Below are positions 34,431-44,126 of a stretch of DNA of 64,000 nucleotides, piece after piece. Location: NCBI RefSeq assembly GCF_965638725.1, contig NC_134950.1:3968101-4032100 (forward strand), given 5' to 3'. Made by a program: the position numbers and the translations under genes. Positions within the stretch are counted from its first letter, which is position 1; the number at the start of each line of letters is the position of its first letter. Under the pieces are notes generated by a model. The model was not told the DNA's origin. It saw only the letters and a program-made list of their open reading frames with translations, and ran no database searches. The DNA is from Aptenodytes patagonicus (lineage: Eukaryota > Chordata > Aves > Sphenisciformes > Spheniscidae).

Positions 34431-35804
34431 CGCACACCCGGCGAACTGAGACGCAACAGAGTCGTCAGCGCCGCTGCCCAACCCGTGGCCAGCAGGGCAG
34501 CCCTGACCAATGCCGTCGGGGAAGTGCTGCGCCAATCGCAGCGTAGCGGGGGATGACGGGAGCGTCGGCAGGGCTCGGATGGGCGTAGCAGCGCCACAGC
34601 GGTCGTGGCGCGGCCCGGCCCAGGCCGGGCAGCCTCGTGCGGCCCCCGGGGGGCGCTGAGCCTCCCCGCCTGCCTCCTGCCCGCCTTCTCCGGCCCCGCT
34701 GCTGCCTCCCGCCCGCCGGGGCCGCCGCGGGCGCGGAGCCGGGTCCTGCCTGTGTCCCGGCGCTGAGCGGCTCCGCCCGGCCCGTGGGAAAGGTCCGCCC
34801 CTTCCCGCGCGGGCAGGCGCACTGCCGGCTTCTCCGCGGCCCTCCGCGCTCCGGAGCGGCGCTGCAGGAGTCCTCCACGTTAAAGATGTTGTCTCCTCGT
34901 GGAGGTCCTTTTTTCTCCCCTTCTTGTCAGAAAAAAAATCGTCTCAAGATGTGTCGTTATTATACACTAGAAAGGGAGCAGGGACTGTGAACGACCAAGA
35001 AAACACAGTACGGAACGCTCATCGGAGCCGACGCCGTTGACTTAATGATTGACCAAGAGGTTTAACGCATGGAGGGGAGTGGCTGGGACCTGCTTTTACT
35101 GTGCGCCGGGCAGCGTCCCCAGACCTTCGATGGAGACGCAAACTAACACCACTTAGGTTGGAAAACAGAATTGCCAGTTTTTGTTAATGTTCTGCGAAAA
35201 AAGGTCAATATGTACCGTGTTCTGGATTTAATCAGTGCTGTTATTTAGGGTGTCATCGCTGTCAAATGCACAATGTTCTGTAACGTTCATATGTAAAAAA
35301 AATGAAAAAAAAGAGGGGCAGAATGAGCCATTTGTGAAAACTTCACGCTTCCCGACTTCTACAGACCTTTGTAACCTTATGAGCCTTAGCAAATTCCTGC
35401 ATTTCACTCCGAAAGAATAATTAGATTATGAAAAATAAATGTTCTCTGATTTTTCTGTGTTCTTGACAGATGCGCATTTGATGGGCATCACTCAGGTGTT
35501 TCAGCTGAGTCAAATGCAGCTGAATCAGTCAGGACTGCATAGTTTTATTTTAAATGGTGAACTGGCAAGGCGAGCATGTTTTTCATTCCTTCAGAAAGAT
35601 GGGAGGTTGGTTTGAAAATACTTTGTCAAAAGGAGCATGAGGAAATAGTTATTTTGAGTGAGAGGTGGGTACTTAACTGAATCAAAATATCTTCCCCAGC
35701 AAAACCGAGTTTTATTTTCTATTTATGTGCAATCAACCAACTTCCAGACAAGAGTGAAGTTACTTAAACAGCATTTTTTCAGAATGTTGTTGATACGAGC
35801 TGCT
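34431..35804. other. CpG island upstream of RPLP1 followed by intergenic DNA
   Basis: 34120-34870 is GC- and CpG-rich (the RPLP1 island). Long open frames there on both strands are composition artefacts. From about 34880 to 35800 the DNA is ordinary AT-rich intergenic sequence without recognised elements. Confidence 0.7.
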
Positions 35805-36731
35805 CCAGAGCCGCCTGGTCTGCAGCGGAGCAGCAGATCTCGGCGCACAGGGGGGTTTCCTGAGGCAAGGAAACACCAGGGCAGCGGAGAGACCTGCAAG
35901 GAGTCGGCAACTCCCACAAGAGATGCTGAGGAGGCCTGACAGAGCTTTAAACTAGACTTGAGGGGGGAGGGGGATAATATCAGGCTCGCCTGTGACAGAC
36001 AAGCCTTGGGACGACATGCCAAGGTTAGAGGGATGGGGTGCTGGCGAGGGCCCTCAGCCTGTTGCTCTGAGACTTGCTGGGTACACTGGAGCACACTTGA
36101 AGTCTTACAGAGATGAGCCAGGGGCTCCTGAGGTAATAGGATCCAACAGGGGAACACTAGCGGAATACCTCAAAGGAATTAAGGGGTGTTCCTCTAAGGT
36201 GACATGGCCGACAGCCCAGCTGAAGTCCCTCTACACCAATGCATGCAGCATGCGCAACAAATGGGAGGAGTTGGAAGCTACCATGCTGCTAGAAAGCTAT
36301 GACCTAGTTGCCATTACTGAAACTTGGTGGGACAGGGAGGTGATTCAAGACAGCCAGCACGGCTTCACCAAGGGCAAGTCCTGCCTGACTAACCTAGAGG
36401 CCTTCTATGATGGAGTGACTACAGCAGTGGACAAGGGAAGGGCTACAGATGTCGTCTATCTGGACCTCTGTAAGGCCTTTGACACGGTTCCCCACGACAT
36501 CCTTCTCTCTAAACTGGAGAGGTATGGATTTGATGGGTGGTCTGTCTGGTGGATAAGGAATTGGCTGGACAGTCACATCCAAAGGGTAGTGGTCAACGGC
36601 TCCATGTCCAGCTGGAGATTGGTGACAAGTGGTATCCCACAGGGGTCCGTACTGGGACTGGTACTGTTTAATAACTTCATCAGTGACATAGTGGGATCGA
36701 GTGCACCCTCAGCAAATTTGCACATGACACC
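35805..36731 (+). mobile_element. CR1 LINE, 5' part of the copy split by the retrovirus
   Basis: It begins with the end of CR1 ORF1 and the inter-ORF region (agagctttaaactaga near 35940, also seen in the 19.9-23.1 kb copy). It continues with the ORF2 N-terminus ([23 protein letters not shown]) and then jumps directly to RT ([31 protein letters not shown]). Most of the endonuclease and the first RT segment are therefore deleted. It stops at 36731, just after the polymerase motif (here FAHDT instead of FADDT), where the retrovirus is inserted. The left boundary is approximate. Confidence 0.9.
36727..36731. repeat. Target-site duplication, left copy (ACACC)
   Basis: ACACC directly abuts the 3' LTR. 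The unbroken CR1 sequence at this point would read gac-acc-aag-ctg, so ACACC is the expected target. Confidence 0.75.
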
Positions 36732-37364
36732 TGTCACGACCCAGACTGGGTACCTCAGGGGGTCGCAGTAGTTTCATGATTCCCTTGGGCTAAATTGAGG
36801 TGAAACGACACCAGACGATGGATCAAACGTTTTATTTACGGTAGAAGCAACCTGAACTTGGAAAGCGTAATGGCAGGTGGCGTGGGTTCTATTGAGACAT
36901 TCATAAGGAAAAAAAAATGAAAGGAAAAGGAAAAAAGAGGGAGAGAGAGATCACCACCCTTGGATCCCGCCATGACGACTGCGGATGTGTCGATCCTCTG
37001 GCGGTGGGCGCCCACGTGGCTCCTTGCAGTGGCGCCTTTTATAGTCTAGTTCCCGCCTCTCGGCAGCGCCAGTCATGCCCCTCGGGGAGTTATGTAACTC
37101 CTGATCTCCCGCGAAGGCGCCACCGGGGGAGTGGTCGCGAGAGGGTCTTTTGGGTGGTCATGAGCCCCTTCCTCAAATGAACTCTGTATGACCTCGGGCC
37201 ATAGATGGCGCGTTGTCCTGCCAGGCCTATCAGAACAGGGAACTGCGCACCCTCCGGCACGCCCTCCGCCTCGTGTGCCTCTCACCTGCGGCCCACCGTT
37301 GCAGTGCAGACCGCAACCTGGTTTGCCACAATGTTTGAGACATTAACTCTTTCAGTCTCTCACA
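36732..37364 (-). repeat. 3' LTR of the retrovirus (633 bp)
   Basis: Almost identical to 44127-44762. Outside a purine run (about 36906-36930), where there is an indel and one change, plus a single-base indel near 36785, I count three substitutions (36738, 36839, 37298). All three are at CpG. A TATAAAA box lies at 37043-37037 and the polyadenylation signal AATAAA at 36836-36831 on the minus strand. Confidence 0.95.
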
Positions 37365-37417
37365 CTACCCCGTTGCTCAAACATTGTTCGTATAATCTTC
37401 ATCCAGGGTGGTGATTT

Positions 37418-38005
37418 TCACGTAACGGATAGAGAAGATAAAAGTCGTGAAATCATACACCTTACAATGGCAAGGCCAATCATCAAAAACAAGAATCCAC
37501 AGCCCAACGTCATAGCAATATTTAAAAGCCATTTTCCCCAACCTGTAAGTCCCAGTGAATTCAGGAGGGAGTTGAACCAAGATCCAGGGCTCCAGCCATT
37601 AAACCAGTCTTTCGACTCCATTGCTTGGAAAAGCTCTCCGGTCTGCTCCGACACCTCTCTCATCTTCTTTTGCGCTTCTTCTATGGTGGTAGTTGCATTA
37701 GGTATGGTGAGGCAGCATTCTCCATTGGTGAGATTTAACATTCCACATACCCCCTGCCCTTTTAACAAGAACATATCTAAGGCTAATCTGTTTTGCAAAG
37801 TCATTTTAGACACCTGTTGAATCTGTACATTCATTTCCCCAAAGGCCTGATTGGTCCAATTGCTTAGGACATGTACCTGCCAGGTCAGATTTTCTGAGAC
37901 AAATTGGTGTCTTTTAAGGGTCACATATGGGGTAAATATATTTTCTAACATCAGAGAAGTTGTCATGCCCCAGGTATAACAATTGGGTACTCGGATTCCA
38001 TGCAC
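37418..38005 (-). pseudogene. Retroviral env, transmembrane-unit part
   Basis: 195 open codons. They contain a heptad-like helix, a block matching the position of the retroviral immunosuppressive-type segment, and then the disulfide motif C-x9-CC (CGMLNLTNGECC), longer than the C-x6-CC of gammaretroviruses. A Trp-rich membrane-proximal stretch, one long hydrophobic anchor near residues 160-183 and a short tail follow. It is out of phase with the surface-unit frame upstream. Confidence 0.85.
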
Positions 38006-38344
38006 TGCCCACTCGGGTCATGCCTGGGACCCATCACTTTCCCGGCACCTTCTGTTTTGATGAGGCACTGAGAAATTGAATGCCCTAGGAGGACACCTTG
38101 TAGGAACTCCTATTCCACACTGTAATCCGGAATGCAGTCTCACATTAAGATGGGAATATCATTTTCCACTCGAGCATCCCCAAACTGTGCCCCATGGGGA
38201 CGCGTACCTGGCAGTAGAGCAAGTGTCCACCCTGCTGCTCCCTCCCCCACCGTTCGCATATGTGGGATCATGGGAGAAGGGAATTCCGCAAGTTGCTAAG
38301 GATGTATTTGTACTGGTTTTGTTCATTACTCGCTCACATAGATC

Positions 38345-39079
38345 TCATCTTTGTTGTCGGAAACCGTATGTTGGGTATCCCCAACATCTACACATACCCC
38401 GAATGAACATTCTCAGCTCTGGGCTATACCGGGTTTCCAGTGGGTCACCAGCCCCCATAGTACAATTTATCATTTGGGTACAATTAAATAATGGGGACTT
38501 GGTCTTATTCTTAATCTTCAAGCCAACTTCACCTAGATCATCTGGATCCCCCTGTTCTTTGCCCAAAACATGTCTCCAAGACCAGGCCCAGTGGTGCCAA
38601 CTATGATTCCGGGCACTTGTGTTCCCTTTTTGGCCCAGAATATCAATATACCACGATGGGTTCCATGGTATCTTATATTCAAAATAGCCATCGGTGAGGG
38701 GAGGCTTTCCCCACACTATTTTCGTACAGGTCTGGTTAAATATCTGAGTTTCATTTCTATATTCATTGCAAGTTTGATTCCACAATTCTTCCCAGGAAAA
38801 ATTGGTTGGAAGTTGATACCTGGTCCCCAAATGATCAACCACTGTGTTGTTTTCTGTTGTTAGGCGATAGCTGTCTAAGTGAAAGCTACTGTTTAAATCA
38901 ATCATTGCAAATTTAAATCCCCCTTCTGTCAAGCCAGGGAGGGTAATACATACTCCTTGGTCCGTGTGATTCCAAATACATACAAACCCCTGTATCAACT
39001 CCCAAGCCAAATCGGGGGTACCACCCCGTCATCCCAGTATCCCAACAGTGATAAAAAGAAAACAGGTTTTCCCATCCAT
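38345..39079 (-). pseudogene. Retroviral env, surface-unit part, broken
   Basis: An ATG at 39079-39077 begins a hydrophobic leader (MDGKTCFLFITVGILG), which is cut after 16 codons by TGA (39031-39029). The same frame is open again from 39028 to 38345. It has many N-linked glycosylation sequons (NHT, NSS, NFS, NQT, NHS, NKT, NCT) and conserved cysteines, as expected of a viral surface glycoprotein. It ends at a stop at 38347-38345, before the transmembrane unit. No functional Env can be made. Confidence 0.8.
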
Positions 39080-39544
39080 CTTTCTCAAAATAGTCACCAA
39101 ATCATTTCCAGTAAAATCAAGCCAGTAACACAAACATCAACAACCCTGCAATTGTGAACGTAGATCCCGCGATGGTTCGTTCACAACCTGCAACATATAC
39201 ATATATAGAGATATGCCAAACACAGTATAACCAAGGAGACAAAATCACGTGGCTGTAAAGGTTTCTGTGACGATCTGCAAATACATAGAACAAGAACAAA
39301 GCAGGTTCAAAAGGACAGCACAATCCATCTAGTATTAATTCGATGATCCCTTCCGTGGGTGTCGGTGGCTACCCAGGCATAGAGGTTAAGTGGAGTTTTC
39401 AGAGTTAAGTGTACTTCTACCGTTGGTAAGTCTACCAAAACAGGTTGTCCTGGGTAGTGCAGTGGCTCTACCGAGTCCTTTGTTTCCCTCTTCCCTGGGA
39501 GCAGGGAGGGGAGTTTGGGTAAAAATGTGGTGAGCCTGGGACAT

Positions 39545-40336
39545 CTATTTACCCCCCCAGCGACTGTTCACTTTCGCTACGGCGTCGGGGAGTCGTGCAG
39601 GCCACCCGGAATTGTGGGGGCTAAGTACACGTTTCAGCAATCCGTTTGTCCTTTCCACTGTCCCATTAGCTTGAGGATAGTAGGGGGTGTGAAATATCCA
39701 TTGTATCCCCTCGCCTTTTGCCCATTCCTGAACCACCCCGCCAGTAAAGTGGCTACTGTTACCTGATTGGATCGACTGGGGTTTAGGTAGATAACTAAAC
39801 CATAGCTTCAACCCCTTCACTGCGTTATCCCCAGTTGCTCTCGCAATGGCCTCAGCCTGGGTAAGTCCCGATACCACTTCCACCCCGACAAGAACATACT
39901 GCTTCCCCTCTGACTTTTTAAAAGGCCCTATGTAATCAACTTGCCAAGTCTCCCAGAAGCCCTTCCCATCCTGTAAGTGGAGAGGGGGTTCTTGCAAGGG
40001 GTGCCTCTCTAATCTGGTACTGCACTGATTACAAGCAGAAATGATCATGTTACACAGTTCCTGAGTAACAGGCCAACCTCTGCCACCGGCTTCTTTGAAA
40101 AGGTCTTTAACCCCCGAATGACCACGTTTCACATGTAACCACTCTAACACATATTCCCACTTTTCTTCTTCAGCTTCTGCAGCCGTTGTAGCTAAACGAG
40201 TTAGTGAATCTACCTGGTTATTCCAAACGTGGGCTGGGTGATTCCCCCTTTGGTGTGCAGCTACCCATCCCACCAAGAAAGTCCTCTGTTTAGCGGCATT
40301 TAAGATTTCCTCCCTTAAGATTTTTCCCTTTGCCAC
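39545..40336 (-). pseudogene. Retroviral integrase with catalytic Asp changed to Gly
   Basis: 263 open codons. The start covers the end of RNase H (VGWVAAHQRGN). An HHCC zinc domain follows (LHVKRGH ... CNQC). The core has the first catalytic Asp in WQVDYIGP and the Glu in ANGTVERTN. The second acidic residue, expected in QSDNGSHFT, is Gly (QSGNSSHFT; codon 39773-39771), so the D,D(35)E triad is broken although the frame is open. The C-terminal region is short or lost. Confidence 0.9.
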
Positions 40337-40339
40337 ATG

Positions 40340-40640
40340 GGTACCCGGTTAAATTCCCACCGATTTTGTTCCCAGAAAGGGAGCCACTCAGTACAGCCTT
40401 TAAATACAGCTTATGAATCCGTATAAATAAATGGTGGTTCTTTGCTCTCAGCCTCTCTTTTTATCACACGCCAAACTGCTATCAACTCCCCTACCTGAGC
40501 ACTTCCCTCCCCCTCCGTTACAGTTCACTCCCCCGAATCAACATGTAAGGCTACTGCCCGGTATTTCCATACCTTTCCTTCTCTTTTTGAAGATGCATCA
40601 GTAAACCACACATTCTTCAAGTGAGGTTCGAACAGGGGAG
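40340..40640 (-). pseudogene. Retroviral RNase H remnant
   Basis: The minus strand contains the blocks WFTDASS and IYTDS expected around two catalytic acidic residues, with GEGSAQVGELIAVW between. Two in-frame stops (TGA at 40527-40525 and TAA at 40413-40411) and a shift into the integrase frame near 40345 inactivate it. Confidence 0.75.
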
Positions 40641-40731
40641 CTGGTTTTATGAGGGAGTGGGGTTCTCCTGGTCAGATTGGTTATCGGGTGACTCTTGCAT
40701 CTGAAGTACCTTAGGTGCTCCTTTTTCTATC

Positions 40732-41847
40732 TTATGTGCATGACAATAGTGATCCAGTTGTGCATACCACTGTCTGACTGTTTCCCGCTGTGCAACCCCT
40801 GTGGGGGGGTGGGGTCCCAGCCAATACTGGTTTCAGGACCTTAAAGGGCCCTCTCAAAATAATTGATTGTTGCCTTATGATTTTCTCAGCTTCCTGCAGG
40901 GCTAGATTAACTATAAAAAGGCCCTTTTCCCAAACTGAATATCGTTTTTCTGCATCTTTGAAACTGTGTGAATAAAACCCAATGGGACGAGTCGGACCCT
41001 CAGGTCCACGTTGCCACATGTGTATTGATAGCCCGTGAATGGCAAAACCCCATTCGATATGGAGGGGATCAGTCGGATGTATCGGCCCTAAGGCCTGATA
41101 TACCCCAGCCTCAAAAATCAGTAGCTTTAAGGCTTCCTCATGGTTGGGGGTCCAATCCCAAGAGGCCCTTTTACGTGTCAGATCATATGGGGGTTGGGCT
41201 ATGACGGAAAAATCTGGAATGTGTTTCCTCCAAAATACCAACAGGCCTAAGGCATGTTGGAGTTCCCTTTTGTTTCTGGGCATTCCCACTTGTTCAAGGG
41301 TAGTCAAGGTTTCAGGGGGAATACACACTGTCCCACCCCTCCACCAGATACCTCAGAACTTTACCTCCGAGGATGGGAGCTGTACCTTCTCTGTCGGGAT
41401 CTGGAGTTCTGTACTCTCCAGGTGAGTGATTATTTTCATCTGGGTCTGTCCCACTACGTTGGTATCAGGGCCACCAATCAATATATCATCAATATATTGG
41501 TATATCCTAATTCCCTTCTCAGGGGTAACCCGGGCAATCTCCTGTGGCAGTACGTAGTGGGTGATGGTCGGTGAGTGGCAGTATCCCCAAGGAAGACGTG
41601 TAAAAGTAAACTGCACCCCTTCCCAGGTAAAAGCAAAACGATCTCTATCTGCTTCCTGCAAGGGAACCACAAAAAACATGTCTTTCACATCAATAGTTGC
41701 CAAGATCTGGTGGGCTCTGTCCTGTATAGTTGCAATCAGCTCGGCCATGTTAGGCACCGCAGCTGTTAAGGGACCTGTATTGGCATTCAGGCGCCGATAA
41801 TCAATTGTTAATCGCCACTTTCCGTTTGGTTTATGGACTGGCCACAC
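40732..41847 (-). pseudogene. Retroviral reverse transcriptase, with internal stop and frameshift
   Basis: 41847-41353 encodes fingers and palm: KPNGKWRLTIDYRRLN, ATIDVKDMFF (first catalytic Asp), FTRLPWGYCHSP, and the catalytic YIDD at the QYIDDILIGG block. A TGA at 41355-41353 interrupts the frame, which then continues as thumb and connection (41328-40732, with LGLLVFWRKHIPDF). A G run at 40802-40808 coincides with another frameshift near the end. Proviral RT copies genomic RNA into DNA; this copy is inactive. Confidence 0.9.
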
Positions 41848-41904
41848 AGGGAAGTTATAAGGTGAGTGAGTTGGGATAATTTACCCCCTGTTCCCGCAAC
41901 TCAG

Positions 41905-41941
41905 TTATTACAGGGTAATTATGGTATTATTACAGGGTAAT
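41905..41941 (-). repeat. 22-bp tandem duplication inside pol
   Basis: TTATTACAGGGTAAT (+ strand) occurs at 41905-41919 and again at 41927-41941. The 22-base offset is not a multiple of three and shifts the pro-RT linker frame. Each half also reads close to a palindrome (ATTAC...GTAAT). Confidence 0.8.
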
Positions 41942-42053
41942 AATGCCTTGCCCCTAACGGCAAGGCATAGGGTTTCACATTGACTATCTTTGAAGGAGGA
42001 AGTGCAGGCACCGACTGTAACAGTCTCACCAAGGCTGCAGGGAGTCCAAACTT

Positions 42054-42448
42054 TCATTCCCTTCCCTTTGAGTCTACCCACACTCTCCCCTTTAAGAAGT
42101 CCAATCCTAGAATGTTTGCGGGCAATGAGCCTAGTATCATTGTGACTTCAACAGGGGATGGATCTCCTGGCAGCCAGCACCTGACTCGGGCGGTTGGCTG
42201 TGACTTAGAATTTCCAAAACCATCTGTGACCCAAATTTGTTTTTTGTCAGCAACTATTCCTTGATGGTTAGCAACATCCGTCCGGAGAGCTGTCACCTGG
42301 GCTCCTGTGTCTACCAAAAAGGTGACTGGAGTCTTGAAGGGGCATAGGGGAAAGGTAATGAACAAGTCCCCTTTGTCACTTTCTGTGAGCCTTCTTAAAT
42401 AGATCCACCGGCCGTCCCCCAGCTCTCTGACTGGGGATGGTGGAGGGG
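42054..42448 (-). pseudogene. Retroviral aspartic protease (pro)
   Basis: In the -1 frame relative to gag, 42448-42054 is open and encodes a retropepsin-like domain: the active-site block FLVDTGAQVTAL, then a flap region and the C-terminal block ANILGLDFLKG. Both diagnostic blocks are intact. The frame ends at a stop at 42056-42054, and a 22-bp tandem duplication near 41905-41941 breaks the link to RT. Confidence 0.85.
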
Positions 42449-43475
42449 GTTTCCCGACTCGGGGACGCTCAAATCAATCAACTCAGTTCCGGGTTCCTGG
42501 GATAGGAGAGGAAGATCCTTGGGGTCTGAGAGAGATGGGGTTCCCTTTATTTTGTCCCAGCTTTTCATCAAACTTTCCAGGTTGGGATTGGGCAAACCGT
42601 TCATCACCTCCCTGGGAATCCTTTTTGAAATGCCCTCTGCCCATAGTATATATCTTCTATTATCAGGGGGTCACGTTGGCCTCGCCGGAGTGTGTCGAGA
42701 ATTGCGTGAGGGTGTAGCTTTTATTCCTCCATTCCCTTCCACCCTTCTAAGGTCCACCTTGGATTTTGTCTCTCCCAGACCGGTAAATCCCATTCGTCTC
42801 CTGTAATTAATCAATTCCTGTGCTACTTCTCCCCATGTCATCTCTGGGGGACCTCCCCTTCTCTGGGGTCGGGGTGCTCTCAACCGATCTTGTAGTTGCA
42901 CCGCATATAATTTCAAGGCATCAGGTAGTCCCCTTATAAGAGGGTGCAACCTGTCAGGGTCTGCCACATATTGCATGGGAGAGGGCTGTTGTGGAAGCAG
43001 TAATCGGTCACGCATCAACTGGAGACACGCAGTTTTCTGTACACTCTCTAAAATGTGACCTGCCGTAGGCATTTTAATTGAGAAGGGGTCTCCCCTTTCC
43101 ATAGGATCCAGTCCACCTGCCCAGTATGCTACCCTTTGGATCAGGGACCAAGGCTATCGTCATTTGTGGTTATAAAAACCCTCGGTCCCCAATACCCTCT
43201 TGCCTCGTCCTCACTCAGCAAGATATGGTCACCCCCAGTAAGAGATACTCTCCATACATATTCAGTTTCCATTTCTCGGGGTCCCCGGGAATATTTTCCT
43301 GAATTTTAGCCAAATCAGTAGGGGAATAAGGAACGATGCGGGTAATAACTTGTTGGACTCCCCCTTGACCACCATCTACAGTCTCGGTCTTAATTACAAG
43401 TTCAATTATAGCTTCCTCCCTTCCAATGGAAAATATTTCTCTTACATGTTCTAGATCTTTATGAGGGTATAACAA
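42395..43475 (-). pseudogene. Retroviral gag, capsid and downstream part, broken
   Basis: Three open pieces: 43475-43215 (charged, with VPYSPTDLAKIQENIPGDPE, a capsid-like opening), 43102-42671 (capsid C-terminal-like helices, with LMRDRLLLPQQPSPMQYV) and 42607-42395, which ends the gag frame. Frameshifts or stops separate them. I looked for a C-x2-C-x4-H-x4-C zinc knuckle in all three frames and saw none. The last piece carries the GGGAAAC frameshift site. Confidence 0.65.
42404..42455 (-). promoter_or_regulatory. gag-pro -1 ribosomal frameshift signal (GGGAAAC plus stem)
   Basis: At 42455-42449 on the minus strand the gag frame reads (TC)G-GGA-AAC, exactly the X-XXY-YYZ slippery heptamer used by several beta- and lentiviruses. 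Twelve bases later CCCCAG and CTGGGG form a 6-bp hairpin with an 8-base loop. In the -1 frame translation stays open through the gag stop (42397-42395) into the protease. Confidence 0.75.
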
Positions 43476-43539
43476 TTTTGATTCTTTTCCCTCATCAGAA
43501 TCTGCACCTGTATTTTCTACACCGATTTGGGAGCGGGTT

Positions 43540-43968
43540 TCATCTAATTGCTCCTGTAATATTCTCTTCCGCTCCAGAGCCTCCGGTATGTAGCCTTTGG
43601 TTGGTCACCTGCTCAGCAGCAAGCTGATCGGAGACACTTTTTGTCTCATTTTCTAGTTGTTCCTGCAGAGCCTTCACTAGATCTTGAAGGGATTTTATTC
43701 CCTCCTCTTCTGCTTGTTGGACCATGTGTTTATCCCGTTGTGCTGCCACCAGGGCAGCTCCCAAAACCACACATACCAACACTTTCCCCTTTCCTTGCTT
43801 CAACCTTTGCTCCTTAGCTAAAGTGGAGATTCTGTTCGCTACCGCTTGCAGATCATGCCAACTACTATGAGCCCAAGTCATACCAGGTGGAGAAGGTCGG
43901 GCATTATAGCCCTCTAATCTCTCCAGGAGAGGGGTACAATCTACAATCAGACCTCCCAGGGAGGCCAT
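43540..43968 (-). pseudogene. Retroviral gag, N-terminal part with hydrophobic segment and coiled coil
   Basis: An open frame of 142 codons starting MASLGG. Residues 63-76 are hydrophobic (VLVCVVLGAALVAA), and the rest to about residue 125 is a charged heptad-like coiled coil (EEEGIKSLQDLVKALQEQLE). The second residue is Ala rather than Gly, so no classical myristoylation signal is visible at this start. It runs out of frame with the following gag segments. It could belong to the group of avian retroelements with coiled-coil Gag proteins, such as ENS-1/ERNI; this is an inference from layout only. Confidence 0.6.
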
Positions 43969-44102
43969 AATGAGCCTACAATTATAGGGATCAGGTCCCT
44001 TATTAGCCCTCTGAGGACTGTCTCCCCTGGTGTATGACTCCTCTCAGAGAGGGGCTGCGGTAAAGGCCTGGTCCCAGCGATCGCTTTAGCACCAACAAGG
44101 GA

Positions 44103-44120
44103 ATCCCGTCCGTGATGCCA
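44103..44120 (-). other. Candidate tRNA primer-binding site
   Basis: On the minus strand, six bases after the LTR end, the sequence TGGCATCACGGACGGGAT begins with the TGG needed to pair with a tRNA CCA end. Its partner could not be assigned with confidence; the GTCCGTG core resembles threonine tRNA 3' arms, with several mismatches. Confidence 0.5.
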
Positions 44121-44126
44121 ATAAAA

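Noticed and set aside
33868-34990. Long frames around the RPLP1 promoter (up to 291 codons, both strands)
   Set aside because: Composition artefacts of the RPLP1 CpG island. The 291-codon minus frame only includes RPLP1 exon 1 by running through the promoter and introns.
36732-37364. The LTR copy at 36.7-37.4 kb considered as a solo LTR
   Set aside because: Internal retroviral sequence (env) follows directly and the partner LTR lies at the other end with a matching target duplication.
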